13,400 bases of DNA, from NCBI GenBank assembly GCA_035294465.1, contig DATGKW010000067.1:1-13400 (forward strand). Reading direction: 5' to 3'. Position 1 is the first letter of the stretch. Each line of letters begins with the position of its first letter. The DNA is from Paraktedonobacter sp035294465 (GTDB lineage: Bacteria > Chloroflexota > Ktedonobacteria > Ktedonobacterales > Ktedonobacteraceae). Positions 1-6,137 of this stretch are shown piece by piece. The translations under genes were made by a program, and so were the position numbers. The notes under the pieces were generated by a model. The model was given only the letters and a program-made list of their open reading frames with translations, was not told the origin of the DNA and made no database searches.

Positions 1-13
1 GGGTGAGAAGGTG

Positions 14-1273
14 TTAGAGGATGCTCTTGTTCAGGGTGGCCAGGAATTCAAAGTTGTTGGAGGTCTTGGACATTTGCTGTAAGAGCGCTTCCATAGCCTC
101 CATGCCGCGCTGATCGGCCAGGGTCGAGAACATGCGGCGCATCACGACCACGGCGCGCAGAGTTTTGTCGTCGAGCAGGAGTTCTTCGCGGCGAGTGCTG
201 GAGAGCGAAATGTCGATGGCGGGGAAAACGCGGCGCTCCGCAAGTTTGCGGTTGAGGACCAGTTCCATATTGCCGGTGCCTTTGAATTCTTCGTAAATCA
301 CATCATCCATGCGGCTGCCCGTATCTACCAGGGCTGTAGCGATAATCGTCAGGCTACCACCCTCCTCAATCTTGCGGGCCGCGCCAAAGAAGCGCTTGGG
401 CGGGAAAAGCGCGCTTGGATCGAGGCCGCCGGAGAGAGTGCGCCCGCTTGGCTGCACTGCCAGGTTATATGCGCGGCTCAGGCGGGTAATGCTATCCAGC
501 AGCACCACCACATCGCGTCCGCTTTCCACCAGGCGTTTTGCGCGTTCGAGCACCATCTCCGCCACGCGTGTATGCGCCTCCGTCGGTTCATCAAAGGTTG
601 AGCTAATCACCTCGGCGCGCACCGAGCGCTTCATATCGGTCACTTCCTCTGGCCGCTCGCCGATCAGCGCGATCATCAGGTGGACATCGCTATGGTTCTC
701 GGTGATCGAGTTAGCGATTGACTTGAGCAGCATCGTTTTACCGGCTTTTGGCGGAGAGACGATCAGGCCGCGCTGGCCGCGTCCGATGGGCGCTACGAGA
801 TTGATGATACGACCGGAAATGTTCTGGGGGCCGGTTTCCAGATTGAACATTTCGCGTGGGAAGATGGGAGTGAGGACATCGAAATGGGGGCGACGTTTGG
901 CAACTTCAGGGTCGAGGCCGTTGATGGCCTCCACGCGCAACAGGCCATAGTACTTCTCGTTATCTTTGGGCGGGCGTACCTGGCCAGAGACCATGTCACC
1001 CGTGCGCAACCCGAACCGCCGGATCTGAGACTGAGAGACGTAGACATCCATGTTGCCTGGAAGGAAGCGTTCCTGGCGCAGAAAGCCGAAACCGTCTTCG
1101 ACAATTTCCAGGACGCCGGCGCTAAAAATGTTTCCCTGCTGCTCGGTGTGAGCTTGGAGGAGTCGGAAGACAAGATCCTGTTTTTTGAGGGCGGTGTAGC
1201 CGGAGAGTTCGAGGTCGCGTGCGATGTCGCGTAACTCCGCGATGGTTTTGGTTTCTAGTTCAGCAATATTCAC
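14..1273 (-). CDS. rho: Transcription termination factor Rho
   Basis: Hexameric RNA-dependent ATPase that threads nascent RNA and releases RNA polymerase. The 419-residue length is normal for a compact Rho. Domains in order: N-terminal helical Rho_N (about 1-45, TIAELRDIAR), cold-shock-like RNA-binding domain (about 50-125, RNP1-like DGFGFLR at 60-66), and a RecA-type ATPase (about 130-415) with Walker A PPKAGKT (174-180), catalytic GERPEE (205-210), Walker B VVVLLDS ending near D260, and the secondary RNA-binding Q-loop at LSGGLDP (280-286). All key residues are present. The GTG start at 1271-1273 is the only usable start in this frame: going upstream there is no ATG, GTG or TTG before an in-frame TAG. 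This GTG has no Shine-Dalgarno sequence of its own and overlaps the stop of a short leader ORF (GTGA), so translation is probably coupled. A strong promoter lies about 260 bases upstream. Confidence 0.97.
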   Translation of the reverse strand: MNIAELETKTIAELRDIARDLELSGYTALKKQDLVFRLLQAHTEQQGNIFSAGVLEIVEDGFGFLRQERFLPGNMDVYVSQSQIRRFGLRTGDMVSGQVRPPKDNEKYYGLLRVEAINGLDPEVAKRRPHFDVLTPIFPREMFNLETGPQNISGRIINLVAPIGRGQRGLIVSPPKAGKTMLLKSIANSITENHSDVHLMIALIGERPEEVTDMKRSVRAEVISSTFDEPTEAHTRVAEMVLERAKRLVESGRDVVVLLDSITRLSRAYNLAVQPSGRTLSGGLDPSALFPPKRFFGAARKIEEGGSLTIIATALVDTGSRMDDVIYEEFKGTGNMELVLNRKLAERRVFPAIDISLSSTRREELLLDDKTLRAVVVMRRMFSTLADQRGMEAMEALLQQMSKTSNNFEFLATLNKSIL

Positions 1274-1317
1274 GATATTTGAGGGCGAGACGTTGCCTTG
1301 AGAGGTGACACGCCCAT
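1270..1317 (-). CDS. Putative rho leader peptide (13-15 residues)
   Basis: Short ORF directly in front of rho, reading MGVSPLKATSRPQIS from the ATG (first base 1317), or 13 residues from the in-frame GTG (first base 1311). A good Shine-Dalgarno, AAAGGAG, ends one base before the ATG and seven bases before the GTG, so the GTG is the better placed start. The TGA stop overlaps the GTG start of rho as GTGA. Since rho has no ribosome site of its own, this peptide is best read as a translational coupling device. Escherichia coli rho also has a leader peptide (rhoL) and is autoregulated in its leader. I see no sequence similarity to rhoL and claim only an analogous arrangement. Confidence 0.55.
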   Translation of the reverse strand: MGVSPLKATSRPQIS

Positions 1318-1530
1318 TCTCCTTTCTCTACATGAACTGAAGTAAGGCGGGAAGTAATACCAGGCTATTTCCTTCTACGAAAAACACCCTGGGAAACGCG
1401 GATGCACAAAGCGCTCAATTGATGGATGAAGAGGCATTGGCCTGTAAACCTGAGTCAATAGACGCCACAACAACGTAAGCAAGGGAACCAACAAAACTAC
1501 TAGCATCGCGTGGTACGTACCGTAGGAGCC
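1318..1530 (-). promoter_or_regulatory. Long untranslated leader of rho
   Basis: About 210 bases between the predicted start site and the rho leader ORF. I see no strong hairpin followed by a T-run, hence no intrinsic attenuator. A 43-codon ORF (MLVVLLVPLLTL...) begins at 1506 on the minus strand and ends at 1375, but it has no Shine-Dalgarno, so I do not call it a gene. In other bacteria rho is often controlled by Rho-dependent termination within its own leader; the length here would allow that, but nothing in the sequence proves it. Confidence 0.4.
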
Positions 1531-1536
1531 AGGTTC

Positions 1537-1565
1537 ACTATACCATAGAGTGCCATCCAAGTCAA
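1537..1565 (-). promoter_or_regulatory. Sigma-70-type promoter for rho
   Basis: Read on the minus strand, TTGACT (1565-1560) and TATAGT (1542-1537) are separated by exactly 17 bases, each one mismatch from the housekeeping consensus. Expected transcription start is near 1530, giving a 5' leader of roughly 210-220 bases before the leader ORF. A perfect 10-bp palindrome, GGTACGTACC, sits at 1512-1521 just inside the transcribed region and could be an operator or a chance restriction-like palindrome. The -35 box lies about 60 bases past the stop of the SprT-like gene, and I see no intrinsic terminator between them, so read-through from that gene is also possible. Confidence 0.75.
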
Positions 1566-1624
1566 GGGTATTTTTTCGACAACTGGTATGGAATAGTGTC
1601 AGGGTGTTTTTCGGTAGAAAGACC

Positions 1625-2155
1625 TCATTTGTTCGGGCTTTCGCTTCTTTGCGGTTGGGCTTTGCGGCGGGTGCGCGCCGGACGATATACCTCAGGAAGG
1701 CTACCCCAACCGCTTTCATATTCCTTATCATAAAATGAAAACCAGTGGCTGTCAATCCATTCATTACACAGACGCAAGATTTCTCCCAGGCCCCGGCGCT
1801 CCAGTTCGTGTTTCACCACATTATTCGCGTGTGGATGTTTGTGCAGACGGGGCAGCGGCGAGCCAAAGCCATGTGCGTAATGCGCCAGTTCGTGAGCGAT
1901 AGTGGCGATCAAAACGTATTCGGGGACCTGGGGCAATTGCAGAAGCGCGTTCAGTCCAATAAACGACGTTGTATTATCCAACGAGAGGCGAATCAGTCCC
2001 AGGCGGCGCCTCCAGGGCTGGCAATAGGCAACTTCCAGGCGGTTCGCGCGCGGCACGTCGGCGAAATGTCCCTGCCATATCTCATCAAGATGCCTGACCG
2101 GATCGCGTTGGATACCAGCAGTACGCTGTAAAACGTGTCTATCAAGTAAAGACAT
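1625..2155 (-). CDS. SprT-like zinc metalloprotease-type protein
   Basis: A 176-residue soluble protein with a gluzincin-type active-site helix IATIAHELAHYAHG (HELAH at 88-92): two zinc histidines and the catalytic glutamate. A second cluster, HKHPHANN (105-112), lies about 15 residues further on and may supply the third zinc ligand, as in SprT/Spartan-like and WLM-type proteins. The spacing is not textbook for SprT, which has an HGxxF-type third-ligand motif, so the family call is by fold type only. No signal peptide or membrane segment is visible. The basic C-terminal tail (160-176, RTRRKAQPQR) may bind nucleic acid, but this is inference. The ATG start is supported by AAAAAGGAG eight bases upstream. 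The gene stands alone, divergent from the FtsB-like gene and upstream of rho on the same strand. Confidence 0.65.
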   Translation of the reverse strand: MSLLDRHVLQRTAGIQRDPVRHLDEIWQGHFADVPRANRLEVAYCQPWRRRLGLIRLSLDNTTSFIGLNALLQLPQVPEYVLIATIAHELAHYAHGFGSPLPRLHKHPHANNVVKHELERRGLGEILRLCNEWIDSHWFSFYDKEYESGWGSLPEVYRPARTRRKAQPQRSESPNK

Positions 2156-2467
2156 GAAACAGGCTCCTTTTTCAGAAGAAAAACTAGATGTTTGTGAGTC
2201 CAGTATAGAGGGCAGGCTGAAATGTGATTGGTGGATGTAACCGGCTGCCGAGCCTCCTCATGGCCCGCTTCGATCTGATGGACCTGCCAGTGTTGTACCG
2301 CTCGTGCAAAAGGGCCAGGTGAAAATGCCCTCTTTTTGTCGCCATTCTTGTACAAAATTCACAGAAAAAACCCGATACCGGGCGCACTTGCGAATCGTCA
2401 GACAAAAGAGAGGCGCTGAAGGCCCCGGAAGCAAGAAGGTATTCCGGCGAAGAGAAAGGTGAGATCT
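2156..2467. other. Divergent intergenic region, no gene
   Basis: About 310 bases between the SprT-like gene (minus) and the FtsB-like gene (plus). The Shine-Dalgarno of each gene lies at its edge. A -10-like TATACT on the minus strand (2207-2202) has no convincing -35 partner. A small hairpin AGGGC/GCCCT (2311-2315 with 2327-2331) is followed by CTTTTTG on the plus strand. It resembles a weak terminator or a leader hairpin, but the stem is only five pairs. A further 6-bp inverted repeat, CCGGAA/TTCCGG, occurs near 2425-2447 just before the ribosome site of the downstream gene. ORFs crossing this region on the minus strand lack ribosome sites and look random. Confidence 0.5.
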
Positions 2468-2950
2468 GTGACAGATGGGACATCGAGGCCATCAGGCCAA
2501 CTGCGGTCAGAGGGAAAGACGCCCTATGTAACCTCCGCGATAGGCATAGAGGAGCCGGCGGGCCGGACGCGCGCGCGGCGTGTGTCTCTGTTTGCCCGCA
2601 CGGTGATCTGGGTAACGGGTCTGATCTGCCTGGCCTTCCTGCTCGGCTCGCTGGCCCAGGCATGGTCGAACAACCAGCTTATGCAACGCTTGCTGCACGA
2701 ACAGCAGGTAACGCAGCAGCTTCAGCAACAGCATAGCAATCTGACGCAGCAGGCCAATCATTACAATGATCCTTACGTCATCGAGAGCGAGGCCCGCCAG
2801 CAGCTGGGATATTCCCGCCCAGGCGAGCACGTTGTCGTGGTGGTTGGAGCAGGGAACCAGAGCCGGGCGCAGAAATCAGTCGCCTCGCAGAAGCCAGCGT
2901 CTCAGGGATTCTGGCAAGCCTGGTGGAACCTTTTCTTCGGAAATGGATAG
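2468..2950 (+). CDS. FtsB/DivIC-family cell-division protein
   Basis: A 160-residue bitopic membrane protein of the septum-formation initiator type. Members bridge FtsL and FtsQ/DivIB in the divisome and help activate septal peptidoglycan synthesis. Visible order: a polar, basic cytoplasmic N-terminus (1-42), one transmembrane helix (about 43-64, ARTVIWVTGLICLAFLLG), a Gln-rich coiled coil (about 68-98), and the hallmark DPYVIESEARQQLGY followed by RPGEHVVVV (101-126), then a short Trp-rich tail. I chose GTG at 2468 because AAAGGTGA lies five bases upstream; a GTG three codons earlier (2459) is possible but would sit inside that site. The N-terminal extension is longer than in proteobacterial FtsB. 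The gene appears monocistronic, followed by a new promoter 36 bases after its stop. Confidence 0.88.
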   Translation: MTDGTSRPSGQLRSEGKTPYVTSAIGIEEPAGRTRARRVSLFARTVIWVTGLICLAFLLGSLAQAWSNNQLMQRLLHEQQVTQQLQQQHSNLTQQANHYNDPYVIESEARQQLGYSRPGEHVVVVVGAGNQSRAQKSVASQKPASQGFWQAWWNLFFGNG

Positions 2951-2985
2951 AAAACGGTCAAGCAGAGACGGAAGTACTGAAAAGC

Positions 2986-3016
2986 TTGACAGCAGGGTGT
3001 ATCATACAGTTATACT
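2986..3016 (+). promoter_or_regulatory. Promoter of the amidotransferase leader transcript
   Basis: A perfect -35 TTGACA (2986-2991) is followed by -10 candidates TATACT (3011-3016, 19-base spacer) or TTATAC (3010-3015, 18-base spacer). Expected start is near 3022. It lies directly after the FtsB-like gene and directs transcription into the structured leader and its terminator at 3182-3214. Confidence 0.65.
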
Positions 3017-3052
3017 AATGTTGTAACAAAACTATTACAGGCGAGAAACAAA

Positions 3053-3160
3053 GTGAAACGTCACGTATACGCAGTCTGCCATTTGTTTATGATTACCGTG
3101 CTCCAGCTTGGACTGGAGCTTCCCTGGTTTTGGCAGCCTGCGATGCGTTTGATGAGTTAA
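3053..3160 (+). CDS. Possible 35-residue leader peptide with a Trp-Phe-Trp motif
   Basis: GTG-initiated ORF whose peptide begins VKRHVYAVCHLFM and ends with ELPWFWQPAMRLMS before TAA (3158-3160). A weak Shine-Dalgarno-like AGGCGAG lies seven bases upstream. Trp codons stand at 3125-3127 and 3131-3133. The stop codon falls just beyond the strand (3146-3152) that can form the stem competing with the terminator, so a ribosome pausing or releasing there could decide read-through. The basic, then hydrophobic composition could also be chance. The downstream gene is not a tryptophan gene, so a role in Trp sensing is not supported. Confidence 0.35.
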   Translation: MKRHVYAVCHLFMITVLQLGLELPWFWQPAMRLMS

Positions 3161-3181
3161 AAATCAACGTCGATTACTTCA

Positions 3182-3214
3182 AACGGAGCGCAGACATAAG
3201 CGTTCCGTTTTTTT
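3182..3214 (+). terminator. Intrinsic terminator in the leader of the amidotransferase gene
   Basis: AACGGAGCGC (3182-3191) pairs with GCGTTCCGTT (3200-3209), ten pairs including one G-U, around an eight-base loop, with T at 3208-3214. It lies after the promoter at 2986-3016 but 36 bases before the ATG of the downstream gene, the position expected of an attenuator. It could also simply end a small RNA of about 190 bases. Confidence 0.8.
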
Positions 3215-3249
3215 ATTATTACGAACTAATCATTTGGAGGAGTTTTGAA

Positions 3250-4023
3250 ATGCGTCCAGTTATAGGAGTACCCTGCCAGGCCGATTACCGGGCCGGGTCG
3301 AAGCGCCCCATCTATGGGAATAATCGTGCATATATACACGCGGTAGAGAGCGCAGGCGGACTACCCATTCTTATCCCCATGCTGAATGATCTTCGGGAAC
3401 TGGAAGAGCTGCTCCCACGCCTGGATGGTATTGTTTTCTCCGGGGGCATCGATCTCCAACCGTCATTATATGGTGAGCAGCCGCACCCGGCTACTGAGGA
3501 AGTTGACGCGAGGCTGGACGAGTTTGAAATGACTCTGGCGAACTGGGCCCTGCAAGAAGATATTCCTGTGCTGGGGGTGTGCCGTGGTATGCAACTCTTG
3601 AATGTGCTGCTGGGAGGAACGCTCTATCAGGATATTTCCGATCAATATCCCGATGCTTTGCCGCACTGCCGACGCGAGTTGCCGCGCACCGCTCTGACCC
3701 ATACGGTGACGATTGAAGAGGGAACGCTGACGCAGCGGGTGCTGGGCGTTCGCGAGTTGCCTATGAATAGCCTGCATCACCAGGCCGTCAAAGAGCCTGG
3801 CAAGGGCGTGCGCATTAGCGGGCGCTCTCCCGATGGCATCGCAGAATTTCTGGAAGTAACGGATCGCCGTTTTGTCCTGGGCATCCAGGGCCATCCCGAA
3901 GAACTTTTTGATACGGTACCCGAATACCTGCATCTTTTCGAGGCGTTCGTGCGCGCCTGCGCACATCTGCCCGTCGCCGAGAAAGAGCCGCAACCAACGC
4001 TGCTCGTTCGGGCCAATTCGTAG
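3250..4023 (+). CDS. Class I glutamine amidotransferase-like hydrolase (peptidase C26, PuuD-like)
   Basis: A 257-residue cytosolic protein of the gamma-glutamyl-gamma-aminobutyrate hydrolase type; relatives cleave gamma-glutamyl amides, for example in putrescine breakdown. Visible features: N-terminal RPVIGVPC, oxyanion region DGIVFSGGIDLQPSLYGE (59-76), nucleophile elbow GVCRGMQLLN with Cys111, the family motif NSLHHQAV (173-180), and GIQGHPEE with His215 and Glu217 completing the triad. Length and order match single-domain family members, with no fused synthase domain. I chose ATG 3250 because TGGAGGAG (3235-3242) lies seven bases upstream. A longer in-frame reading from TTG 3130 would run through the terminator hairpin and has no ribosome site. 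No polyamine or GABA gene is visible nearby, so the substrate is unknown. Expression probably depends on the upstream leader. Confidence 0.9.
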   Translation: MRPVIGVPCQADYRAGSKRPIYGNNRAYIHAVESAGGLPILIPMLNDLRELEELLPRLDGIVFSGGIDLQPSLYGEQPHPATEEVDARLDEFEMTLANWALQEDIPVLGVCRGMQLLNVLLGGTLYQDISDQYPDALPHCRRELPRTALTHTVTIEEGTLTQRVLGVRELPMNSLHHQAVKEPGKGVRISGRSPDGIAEFLEVTDRRFVLGIQGHPEELFDTVPEYLHLFEAFVRACAHLPVAEKEPQPTLLVRANS

Positions 4024-4048
4024 CCAGAGCGCACTGCTGCGTAGAATA

Positions 4049-4085
4049 CGCCAGAGAGGACCGCTTCAGCGTACACTCTCTGGCG
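4049..4085 (+). terminator. Strong hairpin after the amidotransferase gene, probable terminator
   Basis: CGCCAGAGAG (4049-4058) and CTCTCTGGCG (4076-4085) form a perfect 10-bp stem 25 bases after the stop codon; the loop can add a small CGC/GCG stem. Only a poor T-tract follows (CTGGTTTCC), so it may act as an mRNA 3' end or pause hairpin rather than a classical intrinsic terminator. Confidence 0.45.
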
Positions 4086-4179
4086 CTGGTTTCCCCTCAA
4101 AACCATCGTTCCTCGAATGTTCATCGGGTTCAGGATTGGTTGCTACGTCCAAACCTCCTGCTTGTTGTACAATGAGGAT

Positions 4180-5424
4180 ATGAAAGGCGAATCTCCAGAC
4201 ACTCAGGGGCGACCCGGCTCTCATAACGATGATGCTCCCTCGCTTTTGCGGGGCAATCGCGATCTGGCCGTGCTCTACACGATTGCCAGCCAGCTTAATC
4301 GCAAGGTTGACGTGCAGGAGATGTTGCAGGAGGTGCTGGTTCAGGTCACGCGACTCTTTGGCTTGCAGACCGGCTGGGTCTGGCTGCTCAACGAGGAGCG
4401 CAGGCCCTATCTGGCTGCGTCTCTCTCTCTGCCTCCCTACCTGGCCGATCATCGCGAGCGGATGACGGGAAGCTGCCTCTGTCTGGATACTTTTCTCTCT
4501 GGTACGCTGGCTGGAGCCGCAAATATCGATGTATTCCGTTGCAGCCGCTTAAAGAATGCGGAACTCGAAGGCGACCCGACCTCCTGGGGCCTGCGCTTCC
4601 ATGCCAGCGTGCCGATCTACGCCGGCGAGATGCCTATGGGTGTGCTCAATGTGGCAAGCGAGGACTGGCGCGAGCTTGCTGAGGATGAATTGCAACTGCT
4701 GCATATCGTTGGGGACCAGATTGGCCTGGCGATCCAGCGCGCTCGCCTGGCCGAGGAGCATACGCGCGCCGCGGCCCGCCTGGCGACGATTGAGGAACGC
4801 AATCGCCTGGCTCGCGAGATCCACGATACGCTGGCCCAGGGCCTGGCGGCGATTACGCTGCAACTGGAGACGGCAGACGCACTGGCGGAACAGAAGCCTG
4901 AGCGAGCGCGCGAGACCATCCGCCGCGCTCTGGCCCTGGCTCGCGCCAACCTGGAAGAGGCCCGCCGCTCGGTGATCGATCTGCGCGCCGCCCCTTTGCG
5001 CAACCGCACGCTGCCCGAAGCGTTGCGTGAGCTGGCCCAGGAGGTCGGGCAGGATGGAGTCGAAATCACGTATCAGGCTCCCGGCGACTTCCCGCTGGTA
5101 TCGCCACGCCTGGAGACGGGCATCTATCGTGTGGCCCAGGAGGCGCTCAACAACGTCAAAAATCACGCCGGAGCCGGCCATGTGAAGGTGACGCTCGCTG
5201 TGGAAGATGACGAACTCTGCCTCTACGTCTATGACGATGGTCGTGGCTTCCAGGTTGATGAAGCGATGGATGCCCAGGCTCGTTTTGGCGCGCAAGCGGG
5301 CCATTTCGGCCTGACCGGCATGAGCGAGCGGGTAAAGCTGCTTGGTGGAACGCTCTGTATTGACAGCACTCCCGGAGCCGGGACGCGCCTGGTTGCATGC
5401 GTGCCCTTAGAGAAGGAGGGGTAA
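4180..5424 (+). CDS. GAF-domain sensor histidine kinase (HisKA_3/NarL-type)
   Basis: A 414-residue kinase of the DegS/NarX/NreB group, phosphorylating the adjacent regulator. N-terminal GAF domain (about 28-190); dimerisation helix with EERNRLAREIHDTLAQGL, phospho-acceptor His215; HATPase_c domain with N-box EALNNVKNHA (321-330), G1 DDGRGF (352-357) and G2 GHFGLTGM (374-381). No transmembrane segment, so the sensor is cytosolic. The GAF domain carries Cys99, Cys101 and Cys121 in GSCLCLDTF...RCSRL, a pattern that could hold a metal or Fe-S cluster or act as a thiol switch. Start: ATG 4180 follows a -10-like TACAAT (4168-4173) by six bases, which could give a nearly leaderless message. An in-frame ATG at 4117 would add 21 residues but lacks a ribosome site. 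The regulator follows four bases after the stop. Confidence 0.93.
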   Translation: MKGESPDTQGRPGSHNDDAPSLLRGNRDLAVLYTIASQLNRKVDVQEMLQEVLVQVTRLFGLQTGWVWLLNEERRPYLAASLSLPPYLADHRERMTGSCLCLDTFLSGTLAGAANIDVFRCSRLKNAELEGDPTSWGLRFHASVPIYAGEMPMGVLNVASEDWRELAEDELQLLHIVGDQIGLAIQRARLAEEHTRAAARLATIEERNRLAREIHDTLAQGLAAITLQLETADALAEQKPERARETIRRALALARANLEEARRSVIDLRAAPLRNRTLPEALRELAQEVGQDGVEITYQAPGDFPLVSPRLETGIYRVAQEALNNVKNHAGAGHVKVTLAVEDDELCLYVYDDGRGFQVDEAMDAQARFGAQAGHFGLTGMSERVKLLGGTLCIDSTPGAGTRLVACVPLEKEG

Positions 5425-5428
5425 AACG

Positions 5429-6112
5429 ATGATCCGCATTTTGCTGGCCGATGACCACCCGATTGTGCGCGAGGGCCTGCGCGCTGTTCTGGAAACCCAG
5501 CCCGATTTTGAGGTCGTAGGCACTCCTCAGCAGGCTGCCAACGGCGAGGAGGCTCTGCGCCTGGCCAGGGAACTGCAACCCGATATCATCTTGCTCGACC
5601 TGGAAATGCCGGTCATGGATGGCGTAGAAATGATCCGGCGGTTGCGCCAGCAGGCTGGCTCCGGACAAAAGGCCGACCCTGGCCCGCGCGTGATTGTCTT
5701 CACAGCGTTTGATAACGACGAACGGATTATCGCCGCCCTGGCCGCAGGCGCGAATGGCTATCTCCTGAAAGGCGCTCCCCGCGAGGATATCTTTCATGCG
5801 ATCCGTGTGACCATGCAGGGCGGTTCGCTGCTCCAGCCCGTCATCGCCTCCAAACTGCTGCGCCACATGGGGCAGCAAGAAGGCTCTCGCCTCTCCAACG
5901 AGCTTTATGAAACGCTGACCGAGCGCGAACTGGAGGTCCTGGCCCTGCTGGCTCAGGGGATGCCGAACAAGGAGATTGCCGCCCACCTGGTCATCAGCGA
6001 ACGCACCGCGAAATTTCACGTCAGTTCAATTATGGGCAAGCTTGGCGCGACCAATCGCACCGAGGCTGTTGCCCTGGCAGCCCAAAAAGGATTAATCACC
6101 TTGCGTGCTTGA
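5429..6112 (+). CDS. NarL/FixJ-family response regulator
   Basis: A 227-residue two-domain regulator. The receiver domain (1-125) has acidic pocket D8/D9, phosphorylation site D57 (ILLDLEMP), T92 and K114 (LLKGAP). The LuxR-type helix-turn-helix (about 163-220) shows LTERELEVLALLAQGMPNKEIA and the recognition-helix region ERTAKFHVSSIMGKLG. A short Gln/Ala insertion (TPQQAAN, 32-38) lies in the receiver, near the beta2-alpha2 junction. AAGGAGGGG overlaps the end of the kinase gene, giving a strong ribosome site and an operon with it. Targets are unknown; the promoter just after the gene and the redox operon downstream are candidates by position only. The TGA stop lies inside the -35 box of the next promoter. 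Confidence 0.95.
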   Translation: MIRILLADDHPIVREGLRAVLETQPDFEVVGTPQQAANGEEALRLARELQPDIILLDLEMPVMDGVEMIRRLRQQAGSGQKADPGPRVIVFTAFDNDERIIAALAAGANGYLLKGAPREDIFHAIRVTMQGGSLLQPVIASKLLRHMGQQEGSRLSNELYETLTERELEVLALLAQGMPNKEIAAHLVISERTAKFHVSSIMGKLGATNRTEAVALAAQKGLITLRA

Positions 6113-6137
6113 CAGGAGTGTGACAAACGAGTACTCT
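6109..6137 (+). promoter_or_regulatory. Promoter upstream of the methyltransferase genes
   Basis: TTGACA (6109-6114) is a perfect -35 box and overlaps the stop codon of the regulator gene. After a 17-base spacer stands TACTCT (6132-6137) as -10. Predicted start is near 6144. The -10 box lies inside the left arm of a 9-bp inverted repeat (6131-6157), which suggests that the promoter is regulated. Confidence 0.6.

Larger units (their letters stand above)
3023..3214 (+). promoter_or_regulatory. Structured leader with mutually exclusive stems (putative attenuator or riboswitch)
   Basis: The roughly 190-base leader can form these pairings: P1 AAACG (3056-3060) with CGTTT (3146-3150); P2 3070-3081 with 3131-3142 (11 pairs, one T/C mismatch); a capping hairpin GCTCCAG/CTGGAGC (3100-3106 with 3113-3119); an alternative stem CGTTTGA (3146-3152) with TCAAACG (3179-3185); and the terminator 3182-3191 with 3200-3209. 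The alternative stem shares 3182-3185 with the terminator and 3146-3150 with P1. Forming P1 would therefore free the terminator, while the alternative stem would block it. This is the logic of a transcriptional riboswitch or attenuator. I do not recognise a known class: no T-box AGGGTGG motif and no obvious known aptamer core. The 35-codon leader ORF in the same stretch gives a second possible control. Pairings were found by eye, without energy calculation. Confidence 0.55.

Noticed and set aside
309..1234. Plus-strand ORFs of 213 and 116 codons
   Set aside because: They lie fully antisense to rho, have no ribosome sites, and read as Arg/Ser-rich shadow sequence.
1375..1764. Minus-strand ORF of 129 codons, including the hydrophobic 43-codon end MLVVLLVPLL
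   Set aside because: It overlaps the SprT-like gene and the rho promoter, has no Shine-Dalgarno at any start, and its hydrophobic stretch fits chance in T-rich leader DNA.
2184..2663. Minus-strand ORF of 159 codons
   Set aside because: It covers an intergenic region and the antisense of the FtsB-like gene. The Pro/Arg/Ser-rich reading lacks any motif or ribosome site.
3023..3214. 6S RNA by size (about 190 bases)
   Set aside because: No single long hairpin with a central bubble; it folds instead as separate stems with competing partners and lies directly upstream of a gene.
3130..3249. 40-residue N-terminal extension of the amidotransferase from TTG 3130
   Set aside because: It would run through the terminator hairpin and has no ribosome site; ATG 3250 has a strong one.
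4549..6019. Long minus-strand ORFs of 251 and 287 codons opposite the kinase and regulator
   Set aside because: Antisense shadows of GC-rich coding sequence, with no domain motifs and no ribosome sites.
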